NCBI GenBank assembly: GCA_035689185.1
Contig: DASSLY010000105.1
Location: 1-29,861, forward strand
Source: DASSLY01 sp035689185
GTDB lineage: Bacteria > Actinomycetota > Actinomycetes > Actinomycetales > Dermatophilaceae
Length of the DNA stretch: 29,861 nt
Reading direction: 5' to 3'
Shown: piece by piece, positions 8,147-16,262 of the stretch
Numbering within the stretch: position 1 is the first letter of the stretch
How the letters are laid out: each line of letters begins with the position of its first letter
Notes under the pieces: generated by a model
Database searches by the model: none
What the model saw: the letters and a program-made list of their open reading frames with translations, nothing else
What the model was told of the DNA's origin: nothing
Program-made: the position numbers and the translations under genes

Positions 8147-8262
8147 CGGGCGCACACGCGCTGGGCCAGGTCCGAGCCGTCGGCCACGAGTGCGCCGTGC
8201 CCGCCGCTGCCGGCTGACCCCCTCACCCCCGGCGCGCGGGTGCCGCTCGGGCCCGGCTTGGG

Positions 8263-8274
8263 CAAGATGGCCGC
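8263..8274 (+). promoter_or_regulatory. Possible -10 element for a leaderless amylosucrase transcript
   Basis: CAAGAT at 8263-8268 lies 6 bases before the ATG at 8275, the spacing expected if transcription starts at the start codon. No purine-rich ribosome binding site precedes the ATG. I see no good -35 hexamer. The rest of the 8147-8274 gap shows only short GC-rich inverted repeats. Confidence 0.25.
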
Positions 8275-10203
8275 ATGCCCGCTCCGCGTGACGCCCACGA
8301 CCTGGTCAGTGTCACCCTCGCCGACCTCAGCGAGGACAAGCAGGAGGTCTTCTCGGCTCGACTGGACCGCTGGTGGCCCGACCTGCTGGCCGGCCTGCAA
8401 GGGCTGTACGACGAGCAGACCAGCAATACGGTCGCGCGGCGGCTGACCATGCTGGCCGCGGCCGGGTACGCCGAGCGCGACCCGCAGCTGCACCGGCTGG
8501 ACCTGCTCCGCGCCCTGCAGCCGGACTGGCTGCAGCTGCCCCGGATGCTGGGCTACGCCGCCTACGCCGAGCGGTTCGCCGGCGACCTGTCGGGGGTCGA
8601 GGAGCACATCCCCTACCTGCACGAGCTTGGCGTCACCTACCTGCACCTCATGCCGCTGCTGCAGCCGCGGGAGGGCGACAGCGACGGGGGGTATGCGGTG
8701 GCCGACTACCGCCGGGTGCGCGAGGACCTGGGCGACATGGACGACCTGGAACGGCTGGCGGCGTCGTTGCGGGAGAACGGCATCAGCCTGGTCCTCGACC
8801 TGGTCCTCAACCATGTCGCCAGGGAGCACCACTGGGCCCAGGAGGCCCGAGCCGGCAACCCGAGGTTCCGCGACTACTTCTACATCTTCCCGGACAGGTC
8901 GCTGCCGGACGAGTACGAAAAGACCCTGCCGGAGATCTTTCCCGACTTCGCGCCCGGCAGCTTCACCTGGGACGACGACGTGTCCGGGTGGGTCTGGACC
9001 ACGTTCAACTCCTTCCAGTGGGACGTCAACTGGACCAACCCCGAGGTTCTCCTGGAGTACGCCGAGATCATCCTGTTCCTGGCGAACAAGGGAGTGGAGG
9101 TGCTGCGCCTGGACGCGATCGCCTTCATGTGGAAGCGGATGGGGACGGCCTGCCAGAACCAGCCGGAGGTTCACTCGATCACCCAGGTGCTGCGCACGCT
9201 GGCCAAGATCGCCTGCCCGGCGGTGGCCTTCAAGGCCGAGGCAATCGTCGGCCCGCAGGACCTGGTCCAGTACCTGGGGCAGGGCACGCACCACGGCAAG
9301 GTCAGCGACCTTGCCTACCACAACTCCCTCATGGTGCAGATCTGGTCGATGCTGGCCTCGGAGGACGTGCGGCTGTCCGTGCACGGGCTGCGGGCGTTGC
9401 CTCCGGCGCCGACCTCCACCGCCTGGATCACCTACGTCCGCTGCCACGACGACATCGGCTGGGCGATCAGCGACGAGGACGCCGGCGCGGTCGGCGCGTC
9501 CGGGTTCTGGCACCGCCAGTTCCTGGCCGACTACTACGTCGGAGACTTCCCCGGCTCGCCTGCGCTCGGCCTGACCTTCCAGGCCAACCCGGTTTCCAAG
9601 GACCGGCGCATCAGCGGCATGACGGCCAGCCTGACCGGCCTGGAGCTGGAGCTGCAGCACGGCAACGCCGAGGCCATCGACCTGGCTATCCGCCGGTTCC
9701 TCCTCGCCTACGCGATCGTCATGGCCTGGGGCGGGGTCCCGGTCATCTGGAGCGGTGACGAGCTGGCCATGCCGAACGACCCCGACTGGGCCAGCGAACC
9801 AGGGCACGCGAGCGACAACCGGTGGGCTCACCGCCCCCGGCTGGACTGGGTGCTCGCCGAGCAGCGGCACGACCTGACCACCGCCACCGGGCGCGTCTTC
9901 GCCGGCCTGGTGCACCTGGGCGCCGTGCGCGCCGGACTGGAGCAGCTGCACGCCAGCACGCAGTCGGAGGTGCTGCCGGTGCACGACCACGGGGTGCTCG
10001 CCGTGCTGCGCCGGCACCCGGTGGGCCCGATGCTCTGCCTGTACAACGTGACCGACACCTGGCGTCCGTGGCCGAGGTTTCGCCTGCACGAGCTCGGCCT
10101 GGCTGACCCGGTGGACGCCATCACCGGCCAGCCGCCGAGCCTGGGCGACGACGGAAACCTCTGGCTCGCCCCGTATGCCGCGTGGTGGCTCACCGACCGG
10201 TAG
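8275..10203 (+). CDS. Amylosucrase (GH13 subfamily 4)
   Basis: At 642 residues it matches the usual amylosucrase length of about 630-650. It converts sucrose into fructose and alpha-1,4-glucan. By alignment from memory with the Neisseria polysaccharea enzyme, the key residues are all present: SDGGY (Asp137), NHVAREH, RLDAIAF with nucleophile Asp280, KAEAIV with acid/base Glu322, CHDDIGW with His391-Asp392, HRQFL, ISGMTASLTG and the late RWAHRP arginine. The segment FPD-(9)-KTLPEIFPD has Pro where the Neisseria enzyme has Arg (TLREIFPD), a position linked to polymer elongation. There is no signal peptide, so it would act on cytosolic sucrose. It lies outside the coupled glycan operon and may have its own promoter. 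A sucrose hydrolase or isomerising relative cannot be excluded. Confidence 0.9.
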   Translation: MPAPRDAHDLVSVTLADLSEDKQEVFSARLDRWWPDLLAGLQGLYDEQTSNTVARRLTMLAAAGYAERDPQLHRLDLLRALQPDWLQLPRMLGYAAYAERFAGDLSGVEEHIPYLHELGVTYLHLMPLLQPREGDSDGGYAVADYRRVREDLGDMDDLERLAASLRENGISLVLDLVLNHVAREHHWAQEARAGNPRFRDYFYIFPDRSLPDEYEKTLPEIFPDFAPGSFTWDDDVSGWVWTTFNSFQWDVNWTNPEVLLEYAEIILFLANKGVEVLRLDAIAFMWKRMGTACQNQPEVHSITQVLRTLAKIACPAVAFKAEAIVGPQDLVQYLGQGTHHGKVSDLAYHNSLMVQIWSMLASEDVRLSVHGLRALPPAPTSTAWITYVRCHDDIGWAISDEDAGAVGASGFWHRQFLADYYVGDFPGSPALGLTFQANPVSKDRRISGMTASLTGLELELQHGNAEAIDLAIRRFLLAYAIVMAWGGVPVIWSGDELAMPNDPDWASEPGHASDNRWAHRPRLDWVLAEQRHDLTTATGRVFAGLVHLGAVRAGLEQLHASTQSEVLPVHDHGVLAVLRRHPVGPMLCLYNVTDTWRPWPRFRLHELGLADPVDAITGQPPSLGDDGNLWLAPYAAWWLTDR

Positions 10204-10275
10204 GTCAAGGGCTGCTCAAGGTCGGCTGTGGATTCGGTAGATCCCGTCTCGTCGAGGGATTAACACTGCCAGCCT

Positions 10276-10293
10276 GGGTGCGGGGGAGCACCC
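10276..10293 (+). other. Hairpin in the leader of the metalloprotease gene
   Basis: GGGTGC (10276-10281) and GCACCC (10288-10293) form a perfect 6-bp stem around a GGGGGA loop, in the 143-base gap between the amylosucrase and protease genes. It could terminate the upstream transcript or form a leader structure. No T-run follows. An upstream GGAT/ATCC pair and a duplicated TCAAGG were also seen but are too short to interpret. Confidence 0.35.
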
Positions 10294-10346
10294 CCGAGCC
10301 CCTCACCGCTGGCTCGACCTCAGCGGATGTCCCCCGGAGACCCGTC

Positions 10347-12662
10347 GTGAACCGCAATGCGTGGCTGCCCCTGCCCGTTTCCCTCACGGTCGCCCTGACC
10401 GTTGTGCTGAGCGCCCTGGTGGCCACGCCAGCCGCCGCCGGCTCCCCTGTGGCTGCCCGCACGAGCGCCGGCGCCGGGCAGGCCCCGGCGGCGCTGGCGG
10501 CGGGCGCGGCTGACGCCCTGGTCGCGGGCCGCCCCGGCGCCCTGCACGCCAGCCCCGGCGACGCGTTCACCCGGCGTCCCGTGCTCACCGGCCCGGGCGG
10601 CCTGCGCTATGTCCCGTACGAGCGCAGCCACCGGGGCCTGCCGGTCGTGGGCGGCGACTTCGTGGTGGTGACCGACGCCGGCGGCAGGGTGCTCTCGACC
10701 TCGGTCGGGCAGCAGCGGCCGATCTCGCTGCCGACCACGAACGGCAGGCTGGGGATCGCCCGCGCCGCGGCCAGGGCGGCCGCCGTCGCCCGGGGGCGCG
10801 GGGTCGGCGGGACCGCGGTGGCCAGCACCCGGCTGATCGTGCTGGCCGACGGCCCGAGACCAGAGCTGGCCTACGAGAGCGTCGTCACCGGCAACCGTGG
10901 GGCCGTCCCGAGCAGGCTGCACGTCTTCGTCGCCGCGGGCTCCGGCAAGGCGCTGCGCAGCTACGACGAGGTCGCCGAGGGCCAGGGCAACGGTGCCATC
11001 AACGGGCCCAACCCGCTGCCCATCAGCACCAGCGGGTCCGGCACCTCCTTCTCGATGGCCGACCCCACCCGTCCCGGCGTCTCCTGCCGCAACTACGTCG
11101 GCGGTGCCGTGCTGACCGGCGCCGACGACGTGTGGGGCGACGGCAACGGCACCAACCTGGAGACCGGCTGCGTCGACGCGCTGTTCAGCGTCCAGCGCGA
11201 GTGGGACATGCTCGCCGGCTGGCTGGGCCGGGACGGGATCAACGGCTCGGGTGGCGGCTTCCCGGTCCGGGTCGGCCTGGACGACCAGAACGCCTACTGG
11301 GACGGGACCAAGGTCGTCATCGGCAAGAACGTCGCGGGCGCCTGGATCTCCTCCCTGGACGTGGTCGGTCACGAGTTCGGCCACGCCGTCGACAGCACCA
11401 CCCCCGGCGGGGCGTCCGGGAACGGGGTGTCCGAGGCCACCGGCGACATCTTCGGCGCGCTGAGCGAGGCCTGGGCGGGTGAGAGCGCCGTGTACGACCC
11501 GCCGGACTACCTGGTCGGCGAGGAGATCGACCTGGTTGGCGGCGGCCCGATACGCAACATGGCCAACCCCGGCGCCCTGGGCGACCCGGGCTGCTACTCC
11601 GCCTCGATCCCGACCACGGAGACGCACGCCGCGGCCGGGCCGTTCAACCACTGGTTCTACCTGGTGGCGCAGGGCAGCAACCCGACGAACGGCAACCCGA
11701 TCAGCCCGACCTGCAACGGCTCGACCGTGACCGGCGCCCTGGGCATCCAGACCGCCGGGCGCATCTTCTACAGCGCCATGCTGACCAAGACCGCCAACAT
11801 GAGCTACCTGAAGTACCGCACCGCCACCCTGGAGGCGGCGAAGAACCTGTTCCCCGGTGACTGCGCCCCGTTCACCACGGTCAAGGCGGCCTGGGACGCC
11901 GTCAGCGTCCCGGCCCAGACGGCCGACCCCACCTGCACGCTCGCCGGCCCTCCCCTGGTGACCAACCCCGGCGACCGCTCCACCGTGGCCGGCACCGCCG
12001 TCAGCCTGCAGCTGACCGCCAGCGGCGGCACACCGCCCTACACGTGGTCGGCGGCGGGCTTGCCTCCCGGGCTGTCCATCGACGCCTCCTCGGGCCTGAT
12101 CTCCGGCACGGTGACGACGGTCGGAAGCTTCCCGGTCACGGTCACCGCGATCGGCGGGGGAGGCGGCAGCGCCACCTTCACCTGGGCCGTCACGGCCGTG
12201 CCCACCTGCAGCGCGCCAGGTCAGAAGCTGGCCAACCCCGGCTTCGAGAACACCGGGGGCTGGACTGCCACGGACAACGTGTTCTACCCGGGACGCGCCT
12301 CACGCCCGGCGCGCAGCGGCTCCTGGCTGGCCTACCTCGACGGCTACGGCATCGCCCACGCCGACACGCTGACCCAGACGGTCGCCATCCCGGCGGGTTG
12401 CACGGTGACCCTGTCGTTCGCCTACCGCATCATCACCGCGGAGACCACCACGACGACCCCGTTCGACCGGCTCACCGTCAAGGTCGGCGGCACCACGGTG
12501 GCGACCTACTCCAACCTGGACGCCAATGCCGCCTACGCGCTCGCGAGCCTGGATGTCTCGGCCTTCGCCGGCAGCACCGTGACGGTGAGCTTCACCGGCG
12601 TCGAGGACACCGCGGCGCAGACCTCGTTCCTCGTGGACGACGCGGCCCTGACCGCCGAGTGA
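10347..12662 (+). CDS. Secreted M4-family zinc metalloprotease with Ig-like and C-terminal beta domains
   Basis: The GTG at 10347 is preceded by GGAGA (10336-10340) and begins a Sec signal peptide: NRNAW, then a hydrophobic stretch ending ATPAAA near residue 31. It gives 771 residues. An FTP-like propeptide follows (RYVPYERSHRGLPVVGGDF, about residues 85-130). The catalytic domain has VVGHEFGHAVD with His342, Glu343 and His346, then SEATGDIFG with Glu363 and Asp367 in the ExxxD spacing of thermolysin-type enzymes, and THAAAGPFNHWFYL whose His427 matches the late catalytic His. After about residue 530 come a putative Ig domain (GTPPYTWSAAGLPPGLSID, SGLISGTVTTVGSFPVTV) and a roughly 145-residue beta-rich C-terminal domain starting CSAPGQKLANPGFE. 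It probably degrades external protein; the tail domains may bind surfaces or glycans. The longer open frame from 10182 lacks a signal and a ribosome site. Confidence 0.93.
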   Translation: MNRNAWLPLPVSLTVALTVVLSALVATPAAAGSPVAARTSAGAGQAPAALAAGAADALVAGRPGALHASPGDAFTRRPVLTGPGGLRYVPYERSHRGLPVVGGDFVVVTDAGGRVLSTSVGQQRPISLPTTNGRLGIARAAARAAAVARGRGVGGTAVASTRLIVLADGPRPELAYESVVTGNRGAVPSRLHVFVAAGSGKALRSYDEVAEGQGNGAINGPNPLPISTSGSGTSFSMADPTRPGVSCRNYVGGAVLTGADDVWGDGNGTNLETGCVDALFSVQREWDMLAGWLGRDGINGSGGGFPVRVGLDDQNAYWDGTKVVIGKNVAGAWISSLDVVGHEFGHAVDSTTPGGASGNGVSEATGDIFGALSEAWAGESAVYDPPDYLVGEEIDLVGGGPIRNMANPGALGDPGCYSASIPTTETHAAAGPFNHWFYLVAQGSNPTNGNPISPTCNGSTVTGALGIQTAGRIFYSAMLTKTANMSYLKYRTATLEAAKNLFPGDCAPFTTVKAAWDAVSVPAQTADPTCTLAGPPLVTNPGDRSTVAGTAVSLQLTASGGTPPYTWSAAGLPPGLSIDASSGLISGTVTTVGSFPVTVTAIGGGGGSATFTWAVTAVPTCSAPGQKLANPGFENTGGWTATDNVFYPGRASRPARSGSWLAYLDGYGIAHADTLTQTVAIPAGCTVTLSFAYRIITAETTTTTPFDRLTVKVGGTTVATYSNLDANAAYALASLDVSAFAGSTVTVSFTGVEDTAAQTSFLVDDAALTAE

Positions 12663-12670
12663 CCCGCCGC

Positions 12671-12710
12671 CGAGACGCGGCGAGACGCGGCGCGACCCGG
12701 CGCGCCCGCC
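12671..12710. repeat. 10-bp tandem repeat between convergent genes
   Basis: CGAGACGCGG occurs twice in succession (12671-12690), followed by two degenerate units CGCGACCCGG and CGCGCCCGCC. The array starts 9 bases after the protease stop, in the gap facing the convergent permease gene. Confidence 0.7.
12689..12706. terminator. Candidate bidirectional terminator hairpin
   Basis: GGCGCG and CGCGCC form a 6-bp all-GC stem around ACCCGG in the 91-base gap between two convergent genes. There is no T-run on either side, so Rho-independent function is uncertain; placement is the main argument. Confidence 0.35.
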
Positions 12711-12753
12711 TCCCCGCCGCTTCGGTCAGCCCGGGTCGGCCCACTGGGTCGGC

Positions 12754-13533
12754 TCATAGCCGTGCCAGCACGTCGTAGCCGATCCGCAGCACGAACGCGC
12801 CGACCACGACGACGAAGACCACCCGGACGAACCGCGTGCCGGCAGCAACCGCCGTGCGCGCCCCCAGGTAGCCGCCGACCAGGTTCGCCGCACCCATGAC
12901 CAGGCCGACCCGCCACATCACCGCGCCCTGCGGCACGAAGACCGCCAGCGCGGCCAGGTTCGTCGCGACGTTGGCGATCTTGGCCTTCGCGCTGGCCTCC
13001 AGGAACGCGTAGCCCATCAGCCCGACCAGCCAGAACACGAAGAAGGAACCGGTGCCCGGACCCAGGGCCCCGTCGTAGCAGCCGACCGCGAGCCCGGCGA
13101 CGCCGGCCATCACCACGTGGCGGTGGCCGCTCCAGCGAAGCACCGTCTCCGCGCCCAGGTCCGGCCGGAGCAGGGTGTAGGCCCCGACGCCGACGAGCAC
13201 GACCAGGATGACCGGGTCGAACACGGACCGTGGCAGCCGGGAGGCGACGGCGGCGCCGACCAGTGACCCGGCAAAGGCCAACAGCGCCAATGGGATCGCC
13301 GTGCGCAGGTCAGGCCGGACGCGCCGCCAGTAGGTCACGGCGCTGGTGCTGGTCCCGCAGATCGAAGCCAGCTTGTTCGTCGCGAGCAGCTGCACCGGCG
13401 CGGCCTGGGGGAATCCCAGCAGGAGCGCCGGCAGCTGGACCAGGCCACCACCGCCGACGACGGCGTCCACCCAGCCGGCGGTGAGCGCCGCCAGCACCAT
13501 CAGCGCCAGCGTTGCCGCCGACGGGTCGGTCAC
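12754..13533 (-). CDS. TauE/SafE-family membrane transporter (DUF81)
   Basis: 259 residues from the GTG at 13533, seven bases after the HAD stop, with alternating hydrophobic segments suggesting about eight membrane helices. The family hallmarks are GWVDAVVGGGGLVQLPALLL in the first helix and the internal repeat CYDGALGPGTGSFFVFWLVG in the second half, plus ATNKLASICGT and ANVATNLAALAVF at the pseudo-repeat positions. TauE/SafE proteins are thought to export or import sulfite, sulfonates or other organic anions across the cytoplasmic membrane; the substrate here is unknown. It is the last gene of the proS-HAD-TauE group and converges with the protease gene. The open frame upstream of 13533 runs through the HAD gene in another frame and is not coding. 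Confidence 0.88.
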   Translation of the reverse strand: MTDPSAATLALMVLAALTAGWVDAVVGGGGLVQLPALLLGFPQAAPVQLLATNKLASICGTSTSAVTYWRRVRPDLRTAIPLALLAFAGSLVGAAVASRLPRSVFDPVILVVLVGVGAYTLLRPDLGAETVLRWSGHRHVVMAGVAGLAVGCYDGALGPGTGSFFVFWLVGLMGYAFLEASAKAKIANVATNLAALAVFVPQGAVMWRVGLVMGAANLVGGYLGARTAVAAGTRFVRVVFVVVVGAFVLRIGYDVLARL

Positions 13534-13540
13534 GTCCGGC

Positions 13541-14275
13541 TCACGAGGCGGCCCAGGCGGCCACGATGTCCAGCACGTCGAGCAGCTCGTGGGCGACGGC
13601 GTCCGGCTCCACGTCGACGCGCACCTGCTGCGCCTCGGGGATGTCGGAGTGCGGCACCCAGATCGCGCGCATGCCCGCCCGTTGCGCGCCGTGGACGTCC
13701 TCGAACGGCCGGTCGCCCACGTAGACGGCTGCCTCCGGCCGCACACCGAGCGTCCGCGCCGCCTCCCGGAACGCCTCCGGATGCGGCTTGGCCCAAGGAA
13801 TCTCGCTGCTGTACACGTCGGCGTCGATCAGGTGCAGCACCCCGTCACGCTCGAAGACCCCGCGGTGGTAGTCCGCCGGCCAGATGGTGTTGGACAGCAC
13901 CCCGACGCGAACGCCCCTGTCCCGCAGACGTTCCCACAACGGCTGCACCTGGGGGTCGGTGAACGTGTGCGGTTCCCAGAACTGCCGGTATGCCGCCAGG
14001 GCCGCCTCGTGCGACACGTGGTCCAGGTCCACGCCCACCTCGCGGAGGATCTGGTCCATCCGGGTGCTGGAGCCGTCGCCCCGGATCCGTTGCCAGGCAA
14101 CGTCCTCCGCGGCGAGGATGCGTCGCGCCAGGTCAACCCGGGCGGCCTCGTCCTCGACGTGGACCCGTGCGGCATACGCGTGCCACTGGGCGGCCACGTC
14201 CACCGTGTGCCAAGGCGTCAGCGTGCCGCCCCAGTCGAAGATCACCGCCTCGACCGGGGGTGCGGAGCCGCCCAC
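13541..14275 (-). CDS. HAD-superfamily hydrolase
   Basis: 244 residues from the GTG at 14275, one base after the proS stop (TGA-G-GTG). All four HAD motifs are visible: motif I VIFDWGGTL (nucleophile Asp14), motif II VLSNT, motif III Lys in PWAKPHPEAF, and motif IV VYVGDRPFEDVHGAQRAGM. A helical cap of about 90 residues lies between motifs I and II, as in subfamily IA. The position two after the nucleophile is Gly rather than the usual acid/base Asp, as in some FDxGG-type members. The family dephosphorylates small phosphometabolites; the substrate cannot be told. Coupling to proS is probably organisational. The open frame continues to 14320 inside proS, but the extra 15 residues do not look family-like. 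Confidence 0.88.
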   Translation of the reverse strand: MGGSAPPVEAVIFDWGGTLTPWHTVDVAAQWHAYAARVHVEDEAARVDLARRILAAEDVAWQRIRGDGSSTRMDQILREVGVDLDHVSHEAALAAYRQFWEPHTFTDPQVQPLWERLRDRGVRVGVLSNTIWPADYHRGVFERDGVLHLIDADVYSSEIPWAKPHPEAFREAARTLGVRPEAAVYVGDRPFEDVHGAQRAGMRAIWVPHSDIPEAQQVRVDVEPDAVAHELLDVLDIVAAWAAS

Positions 14276-14276
14276 C

Positions 14277-16040
14277 TCAGGACCCGCCGTGCACCTCGGC
14301 CAGGACCGTCGCGACGGCACGGTCGAGCGGGACGTCGCGGCGGGCCCCGGTGCGGCGGTCCTTCAGCTCCACCTGCCCGTCGGCCAGGCCACGGCCCACG
14401 ACAAGGATGCTCGGCACGCCGATCAGCTCCGCGTCCTTGAACTTCACCCCGGGGCTCACCCCGCGCCGGTCGTCGTAGAGGACCGTGACGCCCGCGTCGT
14501 GGAGTGCTTCGGCGACCCGGTCCGCGGCCTGGTAGACGGCGTCGTCCTTCCCCGTCGCGACCAGGTGGACGTCGGCCGGGGAGATCTCGCGCGGCCAGAC
14601 CAGGCCAAGCTCGTCGTGGGTGCCCTCGGCAACCGCGGCCACCGCGCGGGACACGCCGACCCCGTAGGACCCCATGGTCACCGTGACGAGCCTGCCGTTC
14701 TCGTCCAGCACCTTCAGCCCGAGCGCCTCGGCGTACTTGGTGCCGAGCTGGAAGACATGGCCCATCTCGATGCCGCGGGCAGAGCGGAGCGCACCCCCGC
14801 AGTTCGGGCAGGGGTCGCCGTCGCGGACCTCGGCCGCCTCGATGGTCCCGTCGCCGGCGAAGTCGCGCCCCGCGACGAGGTCGAGCACGTGGTGGCCGGG
14901 CCGGTCGGCCCCGGTGACCCAGCGCGTGCCCTCGACCACCCGCGGGTCCAGCAGGTAGCGGACGTGCGCCGGACCATCGACACCGAGCACGCCGGGGCCG
15001 AGGTAGCCCTTCACCAGCAGCGGGTGGGACTCGAAGTCGTCGAACGGCTCGACCGTCGCCGGGTCGACCTGCGCCGCGAGCCGCTTCTCGTCCAGCTCGC
15101 GGTCCCCCGGGACACCGATCGCCACGGGCTCGCGCGAGCCGTCCGGGTGTCTCACCCACACCAGCACGTTCTTCAGCGTGTCGCCGGCGACCCACGGCCG
15201 GTCGGCGCGGGGGAAGCGGTCGTTGAGGTGGTCCACCAGGGTCGCGATGGTCGGGGTGTCCGGGGTGTGCTCCACGTGCGCCGCCGGCGCAGCGGCATAC
15301 GAGAGGGGTTGCGGGACGGGCACCCTCACCGCCTCGACGTTCGCCGCGTAGTCGCAGTTCCCGCATCGCACGTAGGTGTCCTCACCGTTCTCGGCGGTGG
15401 CGAGGAACTCCTCCGAGGCCGACCCGCCCATGGCTCCGGACATGGCCGCGACGATGACGTAGCCGAAGCCGAGCCGGTCGAAGATCCGCACGTAGGCGTC
15501 GCGGTGCAGGTCGTAGGACTTCTGCAGGCCCTCCTGGTCGATGTCGAAGGAGTAGGAGTCCTTCATGATGAACTCCCGGCCGCGCAGCAGCCCGGCCCGG
15601 GGCCGGGCCTCGTCGCGGTACTTGGTCTGGATCTGGTAGAGCGACAGCGGCAGGTCCTTGTAGGAGGAGTAGAGGTCCTTCACCGCCAGGGTGAACATCT
15701 CCTCGTGGGTGGGCCCGAGCAGGTGCCAGGCCTGCTTGCGGTCGGTCAGCCGGAAGATGCCGTCGCCGTACTCCAGCCACCGGCCGGTCGCTTCGTAGGG
15801 CTCCTTGGGCAGCAGCGCCGGAAAGGAGAGCTCCTGCGCCCCGATGGCGTCCATCTCCTCCCGGACGATGCGCTCCACGTTGCGCAGCACCCGCAGGCCC
15901 AACGGCAGCCAGGTGTAGACACCGGGCGACACCCGGCGGATGTACCCCGCGCGCACGAGCAGCCGGTGACTCGGCAGCTCCGCGTCGGCCGGGTCCTCGC
16001 GCAGGGTCCGCAGGAACAGGGTCGACATCCGCAGCAGCAC
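14277..16040 (-). CDS. proS: Prolyl-tRNA synthetase (bacterial type with editing insertion)
   Basis: It charges tRNA-Pro with proline using ATP. The GTG at 16040 is preferred because GAGGAG lies 7 bases upstream on the coding strand (16048-16053); it gives 587 residues, close to the usual 565-590. MSTLFLRTLRED begins at residue 5. Class II motif 1 surrounds SPGVYTWLPLGLRVLRNVE, motif 2 is KYRDEARPRAGLLRGREF, and motif 3 is MGSYGVGVSRAVAAVAE. Between motifs 2 and 3, about residues 225-390, is the YbaK-like insertion that hydrolyses mischarged alanyl-tRNA-Pro (TPTIATLVDHLND, GDTLKNVLVWV, GDRELDEKRL). A CGNCDYAAN and CPNCGG pair of Cys motifs flanks the insertion. The C-terminal anticodon domain follows from about residue 475. 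The HAD gene follows one base after the stop. Confidence 0.97.
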   Translation of the reverse strand: MLLRMSTLFLRTLREDPADAELPSHRLLVRAGYIRRVSPGVYTWLPLGLRVLRNVERIVREEMDAIGAQELSFPALLPKEPYEATGRWLEYGDGIFRLTDRKQAWHLLGPTHEEMFTLAVKDLYSSYKDLPLSLYQIQTKYRDEARPRAGLLRGREFIMKDSYSFDIDQEGLQKSYDLHRDAYVRIFDRLGFGYVIVAAMSGAMGGSASEEFLATAENGEDTYVRCGNCDYAANVEAVRVPVPQPLSYAAAPAAHVEHTPDTPTIATLVDHLNDRFPRADRPWVAGDTLKNVLVWVRHPDGSREPVAIGVPGDRELDEKRLAAQVDPATVEPFDDFESHPLLVKGYLGPGVLGVDGPAHVRYLLDPRVVEGTRWVTGADRPGHHVLDLVAGRDFAGDGTIEAAEVRDGDPCPNCGGALRSARGIEMGHVFQLGTKYAEALGLKVLDENGRLVTVTMGSYGVGVSRAVAAVAEGTHDELGLVWPREISPADVHLVATGKDDAVYQAADRVAEALHDAGVTVLYDDRRGVSPGVKFKDAELIGVPSILVVGRGLADGQVELKDRRTGARRDVPLDRAVATVLAEVHGGS

Positions 16041-16070
16041 GCTGGGGCTCCTCACACGTGGGTCTCTGGC

Positions 16071-16092
16071 GCCCGCCAGCCTAACGGCGGGC
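16071..16092 (-). promoter_or_regulatory. Candidate proS promoter -10 (TAGGCT) embedded in a hairpin
   Basis: On the minus strand TAGGCT (16078-16083) resembles the actinobacterial -10 consensus and would start transcription about 30 bases before the proS start. It sits in the loop of a perfect inverted repeat, GCCCGCC (16071-16077) and GGCGGGC (16086-16092). No clear -35 is seen. The hairpin may instead end the upstream acetyltransferase transcript. The rest of the 222-base gap is GC-rich without a visible gene. Confidence 0.35.
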
Positions 16093-16262
16093 ACGCCTTC
16101 GCCTCGCGCGACTTTCGCCGCGATCCGCACCGGCGGGCGGGGGGCGGCGGCCGGAACCACCCCCGCCACCCGCTCCGCCTGGTATGCCGTGCGCGCCGGC
16201 GGGCCAGGTGCAGGGTCGCCGGAGGCGAGCAACAGACGCGGCCGGCAGGCGTCGGTCGCCAG

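Noticed and set aside
7660..10089. An 809-codon open frame on the minus strand opposite the amylosucrase and deacetylase genes.
   Set aside because: High G+C removes stop codons from antisense frames. Its product is Gln/Val/His/Arg-rich without domains, and the plus-strand genes are clear homologues of known families.
10204..10346. A c-di-AMP (ydaO-type) riboswitch before the secreted protease.
   Set aside because: Actinobacterial hydrolases often have one, but I could not find the conserved core elements; only a short hairpin and GC-rich sequence are present.
16041..16262. A T-box leader before proS.
   Set aside because: No T-box core sequence or specifier-like structure is visible, and the putative leader is only about 30 bases.
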